Positions 1 to 6,780 of a stretch of 8,584 nucleotides of DNA are shown in pieces. Origin of the DNA: Campylobacterota bacterium. Lineage in GTDB: Bacteria > Campylobacterota > Campylobacteria > Campylobacterales > Sulfurovaceae. Every line of letters begins with the position of its first letter. Within the stretch, counting starts at the first letter, position 1. Location: positions 1 through 8,584 of the forward strand of contig JAADEA010000170.1 of assembly GCA_013153675.1 (NCBI GenBank), written 5' to 3'. The notes under the pieces were generated by a model, which worked only from the letters and a program-made list of their open reading frames with translations, was not told the DNA's origin and searched no databases. A program made the translations under genes and the position numbers.

Positions 1-1210
1 TTTTTTCTTTAATCGTAAATATATATTTTTTACTAATCCATATCCACCATATTTTCTCTTTATCAATATTAAATTTTTCTATCTTATCAATTAAAATAGA
101 ATTTTGATATTTTAATGCGACATATGGCTTATCTAATACTTCATCTTTATTAATATCCAAAAGTTTTGGCAGTATTACTCTATCACCTTTGGCAATAAAT
201 TTATCTTTCTTATTAATACTATAAACAATATCCTCATACTTACTAATAGGCAAATCAAAATCTAATTTTAAATCATAAGAGATATTATCAATATTATCTA
301 CCTCCTTAAAATAGATATAATCAATGCCGCTATCTTGCAAAGCTTTAGCAAACAATATAGAAATCCCACAATCTGGGGCTTTAAGATATTTTATGCTACC
401 AACTTTCTTTTGTAAATCTAAATTAGAAAGGGTAGCTCTAACTTTTGGTTTTTCAATACTAAATAGAGCCTTTTTTTCTTCTTCTAAAAGTAAAAAATAG
501 CTACTTATCTTATTTGAATTTGTAATAAAAATATCAAATTCTCTTGAAGGAGTTTTACTAAATAGCTTATACCCATTAAAAGTTTTAATTAAAAGATTTT
601 TATTATCTAATATAGCTTGAGCACAAATATAAAATATCTCTTTATACTCTTTTTTATCCCAAGCCCAAAATATCTTTTGAGAATTTCTCTTTTGAAGTTT
701 TATAGGAATAGAACATTTAGTACAAGATATTAGAGGGAAATTGGCTCTAAATGGATTTTCTTCTTGTTCCTTTTTACAATCATCGCAAATATTAAAAGGA
801 AAAAATAGACTATTTTCCCTATTAAAAGGATAAGAGATTAAAAAAGAAGAGGTAAAACCACAAGATCTACAAAAGGTAAAAGGATAAAAATACCTTCTTG
901 AGTTTGGATCTAAAATCTCTTTTATACATTTAGGACAAAGAGATATACTATTTGGCAAAAGAGCTCTTTCTTGATTTTCAAAAAATTCTCCATCTCTTAC
1001 TTCTACTTTTCCCATAAAAATAGAATATGGTAAATTATTTTCTATTGCCTTTAAAAATAGTTCTAAATTTTTGCTCTTTTTATCTACCCAAATTAAAAGT
1101 TTATAATTCTTTAACTTTGTAGAGATAGTTATATTAATCTCTTTTGCAAGAGCATCAATAAACTCTTTTAAATAGTTATTATTAGAGAAATATTCAATCT
1201 CAATAATCAT
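1..1210 (-). CDS. hydE: HydE, HypF-like hydrogenase accessory protein (3' end outside window)
   Basis: An open frame of 403 codons runs from ATG at 1210 off the left edge, so the C-terminus is missing. The fifth gene of Campylobacterota hyd operons (HydE; HP0635 in Helicobacter pylori) is needed for hydrogenase activity and is a distant HypF relative. Visible here is a HypF-type double zinc finger: C92/C95 with C114/C117, then C142/C145 with C163/C166, including the HypF-like stretch DPNSRRYFYPF at 101-111. A weak YrdC-like segment follows around 195-260. The acylphosphatase signature (VQGVGFR) is absent from residues 1-80, and the HypF CGPR following the first finger reads CGFT. It is therefore unlikely to catalyse normal HypF carbamoyl transfer and may act as a scaffold. 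The start is supported by AAGGA about 7 nt upstream, overlapping the hydD stop. Family assignment is good; the biochemical role is uncertain. Confidence 0.82.
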   Translation of the reverse strand, partial: MIIEIEYFSNNNYLKEFIDALAKEINITISTKLKNYKLLIWVDKKSKNLELFLKAIENNLPYSIFMGKVEVRDGEFFENQERALLPNSISLCPKCIKEILDPNSRRYFYPFTFCRSCGFTSSFLISYPFNRENSLFFPFNICDDCKKEQEENPFRANFPLISCTKCSIPIKLQKRNSQKIFWAWDKKEYKEIFYICAQAILDNKNLLIKTFNGYKLFSKTPSREFDIFITNSNKISSYFLLLEEEKKALFSIEKPKVRATLSNLDLQKKVGSIKYLKAPDCGISILFAKALQDSGIDYIYFKEVDNIDNISYDLKLDFDLPISKYEDIVYSINKKDKFIAKGDRVILPKLLDINKDEVLDKPYVALKYQNSILIDKIEKFNIDKEKIWWIWISKKYIFTIKEK

Positions 1211-1221
1211 TAAGATTTCCT

Positions 1222-1764
1222 TTAAAAGATAGTAGCAGCTGTAGGAGAGTTATAATCTTTAATTATATCCTCTAATGAGTAGCCTTTTATTGGCTTAACT
1301 TCAATATCCTCTTTTTTAATCTCTTTAATTACCTCATTTATTAATGGTAAAAAAGAGTCCTTTATTTTAGAGGTTAAATTTATCTCTACACTCTCTATAT
1401 CTTTTGGCACAATACCTATTACATTTACTTCAGCCATCTTCTCAAGCATAGAGCAGATCTCAAGCATCTCGAGCACTTCTACTTCATGAGCCGTTTTTCT
1501 GTAGCTTCCAAGCCCCATTAACACATCACTTGGCAAATTATAAACAGACCCTGGCTCATCCTCAATTGAGACAGTATCTATAATTACTACTTTATCATAG
1601 GTTTGATAATAGCCCATCAACTTAAAGCCAAGCGTTCCACCATCTACAATATCAATAGAGGGAGAGAAGGAGAAATTTTTCTCTAAATATTTAGCCGCAT
1701 AGACTCCAACTCCCTCATCTTTAAATAAAATATTTCCTATTCCAATAACTGCTATCTTTTTCAA
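1222..1764 (-). CDS. hydD: HydD, [NiFe]-hydrogenase maturation endopeptidase
   Basis: A cytoplasmic protease of the HyaD/HybD/HycI family, 180 residues. It should clip the C-terminal peptide from the HydB precursor after nickel insertion. The opening GIGNILFKDEGVG (8-20) is the family hallmark. The nickel-sensing residues known from HybD appear as E17, D63 (in VVIIDTV) and H93 (in KTAHEVE). The start codon is TTG at 1764: an in-frame TAA lies immediately upstream, the next Met is residue 50 (past the first motif), and AGGGAG sits 3 nt before it, overlapping the hydC stop. Placement between hydC and hydE matches the Wolinella and Helicobacter operons. Its substrate is almost certainly HydB, since the other large subunit in this window has no tail to remove. 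The C-terminus (about 152-180) runs somewhat past the E. coli enzymes. Confidence 0.95.
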   Translation of the reverse strand: MKKIAVIGIGNILFKDEGVGVYAAKYLEKNFSFSPSIDIVDGGTLGFKLMGYYQTYDKVVIIDTVSIEDEPGSVYNLPSDVLMGLGSYRKTAHEVEVLEMLEICSMLEKMAEVNVIGIVPKDIESVEINLTSKIKDSFLPLINEVIKEIKKEDIEVKPIKGYSLEDIIKDYNSPTAATIF

Positions 1765-1773
1765 TTACTCCCT

Positions 1774-2478
1774 TTAATCTTTCTTCTTAGCAAATTTATA
1801 TCCACCAAATACAATAGAGATATCTCCCTCTCTCCAAAAGATTGTTCTCCATACCACATAATAGATATGAAACATCACCCAAGCAATTATTAAATACATT
1901 GTATAGTGGTGAGATATTCTCACATCCATTAAACTTCCACCACACACACTAATAGTCCAATCAGTAAAAGTATGTAATAAAGCTGGCCACCACTTACCAA
2001 TAGAACTCATTCCTGATTCTAAACCATGCACATATAGTTGAAGTCCTGTAAATAGCATCCAAGCAAGAAGAAGATGAAAAATAGTAAAAAATACAACATG
2101 AAAACTATCTTCATGAGATGAGTCAAACTTTTTTACTCTATTAAATGTTAATAAATTTACCAATACTGCAAAAAACTCTTTAATATTTTTTGGAGTTGGC
2201 AAAAGCTTTTTATACGGCTTTTCAAATCTACTAAAAAAATATAAATAAGCTATTACAATAGAGCTTACATCAAATATAATAGCCGCCATAAAATGAACCC
2301 ATCTATTCCAAGCCATTACATACTTATCAACTGCAGGCTCAGATATTAGGGTTTGATAATATGGATGCCCAATATATAATCCAGTAATTATGGCAGCTAC
2401 CATACAAATTGCAACTACCCAATGATTCACCCTCATAAAGAGGGTCATTCTTTTTACTCTTTTATATCCTTCTTTCAT
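1774..2478 (-). CDS. hydC: HydC, di-heme cytochrome b subunit of the group 1 hydrogenase
   Basis: Membrane anchor of 234 residues that takes electrons from the HydA Fe-S chain and passes them to (mena)quinone. Four hydrophobic helices are visible at about 19-36, 60-82, 127-150 and 192-214. Candidate heme ligands of the HyaC/HydC family are H19 (RVNHW), H62 (RWVHF), one of H190/H191 (ISHHYTMY) and H204 (MFHIYY); other His are H127, H135 and H151. I chose ATG at 2478 over the longer TTG at 2502. The ATG has a strong AGGGGG about 6 nt upstream, whereas the TTG start would lie inside hydB and add eight residues (MLYLKGAK) that are simply the translated Shine-Dalgarno region. The gene follows hydB by 11 nt and should be translationally coupled to it. 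Confidence 0.95.
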   Translation of the reverse strand: MKEGYKRVKRMTLFMRVNHWVVAICMVAAIITGLYIGHPYYQTLISEPAVDKYVMAWNRWVHFMAAIIFDVSSIVIAYLYFFSRFEKPYKKLLPTPKNIKEFFAVLVNLLTFNRVKKFDSSHEDSFHVVFFTIFHLLLAWMLFTGLQLYVHGLESGMSSIGKWWPALLHTFTDWTISVCGGSLMDVRISHHYTMYLIIAWVMFHIYYVVWRTIFWREGDISIVFGGYKFAKKKD

Positions 2479-2489
2479 TTTAGCCCCCT

Positions 2490-4220
2490 TTAAATAGAGC
2501 AAGAGGTATTTACTTTAAACTCTCCTAAGCTCTTTCCTTTTGTATCTACAATATGCACCGCACAAGCAATACATGGATCAAAACTATGAATAGTTCTTAA
2601 AATTTCCAAAGGCTCTTCTGGCTTTGCTACTTTTGTTCCAATTAAACTTGCTTCATAAGCTCCCATTCTATTTTTATAGTCTCTTGGAGCTGCATTCCAA
2701 GTAGAAGGAACTACTGCTTGATAATTTACAACTTTCCCATCTTTAATTTTAACCCAGTGTCCAAGTGCACCTCTTGGAGCCTCAGCAAGTCCATAACCTT
2801 CTGCATTTTTACTAACTTTTTCAAAATCAAATTCTGTCCAAGTAGCAAGATCTCCAGTTGCAACATTTTTAGCAAGCTCATCTGTCCACTCTACCATTAC
2901 ATCTGCCATTAACTCTGTCTCAATTGCTCTTGCAGCAGTTCTTCCAACAGTTGAGAATAAAACCTCAATAGGGAAATTTCCATTTTTTAAGAATTTATTT
3001 ACATACTCACTAATTCTTTTATCTTTTCTTGCAACTCCTACAACCATTCTTGCAAGAGGTCCAACCTCAACCCTTTTATCATCATAAATTGGAGATTTAA
3101 TCCAGCTATACTTCTCTTTTGTATTTAAATATGCAATTCCATTTTCTTTTTTACCAAAACCTGTATAGTGTGGAATTGTTTGTCCATTAAATGGATGAAG
3201 AGGTTTATCTCCCTCATACCAAGAGTGAGTAACATCTTCTACAACTTTCTTTTGATCAAACTCTATAACTTTATTAATATCTCCATTTAATACAACACCA
3301 CTTGGAAATAAAAGAGCAGCATTATAAAATCCCGTATCATCTAATCTAAAATCTCCATATGCCATATAGTTTTTAAGCCCACTTCCTGTTCCATCAAGAG
3401 CCTCTTTTGCATACATCGTTCCTGCCATATATAAATCTGGCAGATATGCCTCTTTTATAAATCTTCTAAAGTTCATTAAAAGATCTTTAAATAATCCTAT
3501 ACGTGACGGATTTTGAATATCTTGAACACAAGTTACTCCACCTACTACTATACTTTGAGGATGAGGCTGTTTACCACCAAATACTGCCATCATCTTAGCA
3601 GCATCTCTTTGAAGATCTAAAGCTTGCAAATAGTGAGTAACAGCTAATAGGTTTTGCTCTGGAGTTAATCTATAATGAGGATTACCCCAATAACCATTTC
3701 CAAAAATTCCAAGTCTTCCTTGTTTTACAAATTTTTTAAGTCTCTCTTGAACTGAGGCAAATTTACCAGCATCAGCAACCCATGGAGTAACACCTGCAAT
3801 TTTAGCCCATTTAAAAGCCTCATCAACCGTTTTTTTAGGATCAGCTTCTAATGCTTTAGTAATATCTACCCAATCGAGTGCATGAAGATGATAAAAATGG
3901 ACTACATGATCATGAACATACAAAGATCCTTGAATTAAGTTTCTAACAAGTCTTGCATTCTTTGGAATAGTTATTCCAAAAGCATGTTCTACTGCTTCAA
4001 TACTTCTTTGATAGTGGGTTCCTGTACAAACCCCACAAATTCTCATAGCCAAAAGTCCACAATCTCTTGGATCTCTTCCTTTTAAAATCTCCTCAATTCC
4101 TCTAAACATAGTAGAAGAGCTATATGCATCAACAATTGTATTATTATCATCAATTATTGCTTCTATTCTTAAATGCCCCTCTATCCTTGTAATTGGATCT
4201 ACAACTATATGCTTACTCAT
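2490..4220 (-). CDS. hydB: HydB, [NiFe]-hydrogenase large subunit, group 1 (membrane-bound uptake)
   Basis: Catalytic subunit, 576 residues as precursor, carrying the Ni-Fe(CN)2CO site and oxidising H2. The N-terminal L0 motif DPITRIEGH (8-16, E14) is followed by L1 RICGVCTGTH with C62 and C65. The C-terminal L2 is DPCIACAVH with C550 and C553. The pocket residues of the EAPRG motif are P482/R483, and a group 1-type HFYHLHALDW stretch (108-117) contains D116. After H556 come 20 further residues, the propeptide that HydD should remove. There is no signal peptide, so it should cross the membrane with HydA by Tat hitch-hiking. The ATG overlaps the hydA stop by one base (TAATG), with AAGGAG 7 nt upstream inside hydA, so the two subunits are likely made in step. 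Length is normal for the family. Confidence 0.98.
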   Translation of the reverse strand: MSKHIVVDPITRIEGHLRIEAIIDDNNTIVDAYSSSTMFRGIEEILKGRDPRDCGLLAMRICGVCTGTHYQRSIEAVEHAFGITIPKNARLVRNLIQGSLYVHDHVVHFYHLHALDWVDITKALEADPKKTVDEAFKWAKIAGVTPWVADAGKFASVQERLKKFVKQGRLGIFGNGYWGNPHYRLTPEQNLLAVTHYLQALDLQRDAAKMMAVFGGKQPHPQSIVVGGVTCVQDIQNPSRIGLFKDLLMNFRRFIKEAYLPDLYMAGTMYAKEALDGTGSGLKNYMAYGDFRLDDTGFYNAALLFPSGVVLNGDINKVIEFDQKKVVEDVTHSWYEGDKPLHPFNGQTIPHYTGFGKKENGIAYLNTKEKYSWIKSPIYDDKRVEVGPLARMVVGVARKDKRISEYVNKFLKNGNFPIEVLFSTVGRTAARAIETELMADVMVEWTDELAKNVATGDLATWTEFDFEKVSKNAEGYGLAEAPRGALGHWVKIKDGKVVNYQAVVPSTWNAAPRDYKNRMGAYEASLIGTKVAKPEEPLEILRTIHSFDPCIACAVHIVDTKGKSLGEFKVNTSCSI

Positions 4221-5446
4221 TATTTATCTCCTTCATCATCTTTTTTCCCAAGAAGCGCACTTGCTGCTGCATGAATTCCTATTCCAACTGCTGCTACACT
4301 TAATAAACCTAAACCAAATTCATCTACACTCTTTTCAACCCCACCAGTTGGTGCTTTAATATTTGCATCAGCCATTGGTCTTTCATAGGCATATTTATCC
4401 CAAAAACCTGGCTCACTACATCCAATACATCCATGCCCAGCTCCAATTGGCCAGTTTACCCCTTCGTTATATCTAATAATTGAACAGTTATTAAATGTCA
4501 TAGGACCTTTACATCCCATTTTATATAGACAAAAGTTATTTTGAGCTCCCTCATCTCCCCACTCTTCTACAAATTCACCAGCATCAAAATGGGCTCTTCT
4601 TTCACAATTATCATGAATTCTATATCCAAAAGCAAATTTTGGTCTAAGAAGAGAATCGAGCTCTGGAATTTGCCCAGTTAATACAAAATGTAAAATCACC
4701 CCCACCATATTTGCCGGATTTGCAGGACATGCAGGAATATTAATAATAGGTTTTCCTTTTACTACATCCATTACTCCAACTGCATCTGTTGGATTTGGAG
4801 CTGCTGCTGGAACTCCACCAAATGTAGCACAAGTTCCAACTGCTACAATAGCTGCTGCATCATTTGCAAGCCTTGTTAAATGCTCTAAGAATGTCTCTCC
4901 ACTTGCTCCAATAGTACACCAATCTTTTCCTTTACCAACTGGAACAGATCCTTCTACAAATAAAAGATACTTTCCTTTAAATGTATGCATAGCATCTTCA
5001 AGCTGTTTTTCAGCCTGATGTCCAGCAGCTGCCATTAATGTCTCATGAAACTCTAAAGAGATAATATCTAAAATAATTTCATCAATTTTTGGTCCATCAG
5101 CTCTAAGAAGAGCTTCAGAGTTTCCAGCACAATCTTGAAGCTCTATCCAAATGACTGGTACTCTATTCATCAACTCTGCAGCTTCTGCTACAAGAGGAGT
5201 AAATGAGGCTGGCAACATCAACATAGCAGTAGTTGCACTTGCCCATTTTAAAAATTCTCTTCTACTAACTCCTTCATCTTCTAAAATCTCTTTAATACTT
5301 ACTTTAGAGATAGGCTCTAAGTTTCTCAATTCTTCAAGTCTTCTTTTACAACTTTGATAAAGCCTATTGTAGTAAGCTTCTCCTTTGTTAGTATCTACTT
5401 TTGCACTCTTTGCCATAAAGAGATCTCTAAGCTTTTCTCTATCCAC
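4220..5446 (-). CDS. hydA: HydA, [NiFe]-hydrogenase small subunit, group 1, Tat-exported
   Basis: Fe-S electron-transfer subunit, 408 residues. A long hydrophilic leader of about 60 residues precedes the Tat motif SRREFLK (61-67), with likely cleavage near residues 88-91. A C-terminal hydrophobic helix at about 377-399 should anchor the enzyme beside HydC. Cluster ligands follow the family order: proximal C106, C206 and C240; distal H278, C281, C306 and C312; medial C321, C340 and C343 with Pro (NWP) kept between them, as expected for [3Fe-4S]. The odd point is that the second proximal Cys of the usual CTGC is Asn: the sequence reads CAGN (106-109). Start is GTG at 5446 with a near-perfect AAGGAG 6 nt upstream; the next Met (residue 11) lacks a comparable site. 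First gene of hydABCDE, apparently driven by the promoter/operator just upstream. Confidence 0.97.
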   Translation of the reverse strand: MDREKLRDLFMAKSAKVDTNKGEAYYNRLYQSCKRRLEELRNLEPISKVSIKEILEDEGVSRREFLKWASATTAMLMLPASFTPLVAEAAELMNRVPVIWIELQDCAGNSEALLRADGPKIDEIILDIISLEFHETLMAAAGHQAEKQLEDAMHTFKGKYLLFVEGSVPVGKGKDWCTIGASGETFLEHLTRLANDAAAIVAVGTCATFGGVPAAAPNPTDAVGVMDVVKGKPIINIPACPANPANMVGVILHFVLTGQIPELDSLLRPKFAFGYRIHDNCERRAHFDAGEFVEEWGDEGAQNNFCLYKMGCKGPMTFNNCSIIRYNEGVNWPIGAGHGCIGCSEPGFWDKYAYERPMADANIKAPTGGVEKSVDEFGLGLLSVAAVGIGIHAAASALLGKKDDEGDK

Positions 5447-5452
5447 GGCAGA

Positions 5453-5458
5453 CTCCTT
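5453..5458 (-). promoter_or_regulatory. Ribosome binding site of hydA
   Basis: On the minus strand AAGGAG lies 6 nt before the GTG at 5446. It is a strong Shine-Dalgarno match and decides for the GTG start over the ATG ten codons later. It lies directly downstream of the inverted repeat at 5460-5477. Confidence 0.85.
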
Positions 5459-5459
5459 A

Positions 5460-5477
5460 TAAATGAATACTCATTCA
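5460..5477. promoter_or_regulatory. Probable TetR-family operator in front of hydA
   Basis: An 18-bp inverted repeat, TAAATGA-ATAC-TCATTCA on the plus strand: 7-bp arms with one mismatch around a 4-bp centre. It closely resembles the TGAATGA..TCATTCA palindromes bound by several TetR-family repressors (for example FadR-type boxes). It starts 2 bp from the hydA Shine-Dalgarno and 3 bp from the putative -10 box, so a bound dimer would cover the transcription start. A TetR-family gene of the same cluster (7637-8233) is the obvious candidate ligand. No second copy was seen in the window. The palindrome is seen; the binding partner is inferred. Confidence 0.65.
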
Positions 5478-5480
5478 AAA

Positions 5481-5489
5481 ATTTTAGCA
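5481..5489 (-). promoter_or_regulatory. Probable promoter of hydABCDE (extended -10)
   Basis: On the minus strand TGCTAAAAT matches an extended -10 (TGn-TAnAAT). No -35 hexamer is evident 17 nt upstream; instead there are runs of A and T (about 5501-5530), a common layout for sigma-70 promoters in Campylobacterota. The predicted start near 5474 would give a leader of about 30 nt and fall inside the operator. This rests on motif alone. Confidence 0.5.
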
Positions 5490-5551
5490 ACTTAATCTTA
5501 GCTATTTTTTAATTTTTTCTAAAAATTTTTATTTCTTATTTACTTTTGGAA

Positions 5552-6769
5552 CTAATGGGTGGTGCATACAGAGCAGATATCAAAGCTTCTAAAAACAAGC
5601 TCTGCTAACTTCTTACTTTTTAATCCTTTTATTGCTTTTTGAACAGAAGAGGGATTATCAATAGTTCCATTTGCCAAGTTAAATTGAGTAGGAGTTATTA
5701 TTTGATACTTTTCAATTTTTCCATCTTTAGCCCAAATTCTATGAATCAATGAGCCTCTTGGAGCCTCTATTATCCCTTCTCCAAATCCACTAATTTTTCT
5801 ATTAAATTCTCTATAAGAATCTTCTTCTAAATTTAGCTCTTCTAAATTATTTTTAATTTTTTTTAATAAAGAATCTATCTCATAAACTCTTGCAGCAATT
5901 CTGGTAAATAGAGAATCTTTATATCTTCTATGAAGATCTTTTATAAACTTTTTATCTATCATTCGAGCTATTGGACCAACCTCATAAAATCTATCTTTAT
6001 AAAGAGCATTTTTAGCATAGCTATCTATATTGGAACTCTCTTTTATATATTTACTATCGGCTCTAAACTCTCTTACTCCTATTATCTTTTTAGATTCTTG
6101 AAAATATAAAAATCTATCATGAGCTCTACCAATATTTTGAAGCTTTTTTCTTTTTAAAAAGAAAAATATATCTTTTAATAGACCCTTTGTTTGAATAAAC
6201 TCTTTAAAATTTATAATATCTTCTAAGATATTAGAGTAATAAAAGCTCTTTACCTCATCTAAAAGAGATTTTGCTCTAATAATATCTATATATGTTGGAT
6301 CACAAACAACCCCTCCTGCAATCGCATAGGAGGTGTGAGGATATTGCCCACCAAAAATAGCAATTATTTTATTAATCTTTTCTATCTCTTTTAGCGGTTC
6401 AAAAAAATTTATTTTTTTAAATCCTATCTCATTTAAAAGAGGAATAATTACAAGATAAAGCCATTTTATATGATTTTGGATCAATTCACAAGATAGAGTA
6501 ATCTCTCTAATTAAAGTAGCTTTTTTAGTAACTTTAAATTTTACAATATCCTCAATTGCCTTTGCAGTAGCAATTAGATGAGAGTGCCCACAAATACCAC
6601 ACACTCTTGGATTAATAGCTAAAGCATCAAATATATCTCTTCCTTTTAAAATCTCTTCAATTCCTCTATAATGAATAAAGTTTATATCTACATGCTCAAT
6701 ATATCTATCTTTAAAATAATATTTTAAATATACCTCTCCTTCTACCTTTTGTAAAACATCAATTTTCAA
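5552..6769 (-). CDS. Compact group 2 [NiFe]-hydrogenase large subunit (HupL/HupV-type), no C-terminal propeptide
   Basis: Large subunit of a second hydrogenase, 405 residues, shorter than typical group 2 proteins (from memory roughly 470-530). All four Ni-Fe cysteines are present: L1 RVCGICGHSH (C57, C60) and L2 DICSVCTTH (C399, C402). The N-terminal VEGE (E10) and pocket motif EAPRG (P337/R338) are also kept. The protein stops exactly at the final ligand-motif His (H405), so no maturation protease is needed, as in H2-sensing hydrogenases. The DPC of L2 is DIC, and the Asp of the group 1 HALDW stretch aligns with Leu111. There is no signal peptide, so it should be cytoplasmic. Start is TTG at 6769, with AGAGG 5 nt upstream and 11 nt after the small-subunit stop. 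Whether it turns over H2 usefully, senses it, or supplies low-potential electrons cannot be settled from sequence. Confidence 0.9.
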   Translation of the reverse strand: MKIDVLQKVEGEVYLKYYFKDRYIEHVDINFIHYRGIEEILKGRDIFDALAINPRVCGICGHSHLIATAKAIEDIVKFKVTKKATLIREITLSCELIQNHIKWLYLVIIPLLNEIGFKKINFFEPLKEIEKINKIIAIFGGQYPHTSYAIAGGVVCDPTYIDIIRAKSLLDEVKSFYYSNILEDIINFKEFIQTKGLLKDIFFFLKRKKLQNIGRAHDRFLYFQESKKIIGVREFRADSKYIKESSNIDSYAKNALYKDRFYEVGPIARMIDKKFIKDLHRRYKDSLFTRIAARVYEIDSLLKKIKNNLEELNLEEDSYREFNRKISGFGEGIIEAPRGSLIHRIWAKDGKIEKYQIITPTQFNLANGTIDNPSSVQKAIKGLKSKKLAELVFRSFDICSVCTTH

Positions 6770-6780
6770 AATAGCCTCTT

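Noticed and set aside
2479..2502. Longer hydC start at TTG 2502
   Set aside because: The extra eight codons cover the Shine-Dalgarno of the ATG at 2478 and overlap hydB; the ATG with AGGGGG is much stronger.
2718..2912. Plus-strand open frame of 64 codons
   Set aside because: It lies wholly inside hydB on the opposite strand, has no ribosome site and shows no recognisable protein features.
5151..5357. Plus-strand open frame of 68 codons
   Set aside because: It is antisense to the Tat-leader part of hydA, which is certain from its motifs; no independent support.
5419..5428. 10-bp palindrome AGAGATCTCT near the start of hydA
   Set aside because: It is short, lies within codons for Arg-Asp-Leu, and has no resemblance to the operator at 5460-5477; chance is sufficient.
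5478..5551. Rho-independent terminator between the group 2 large subunit and hydA
   Set aside because: Only A/T-tract self-complementarity is present; there is no GC stem followed by a T run on the transcript strand.
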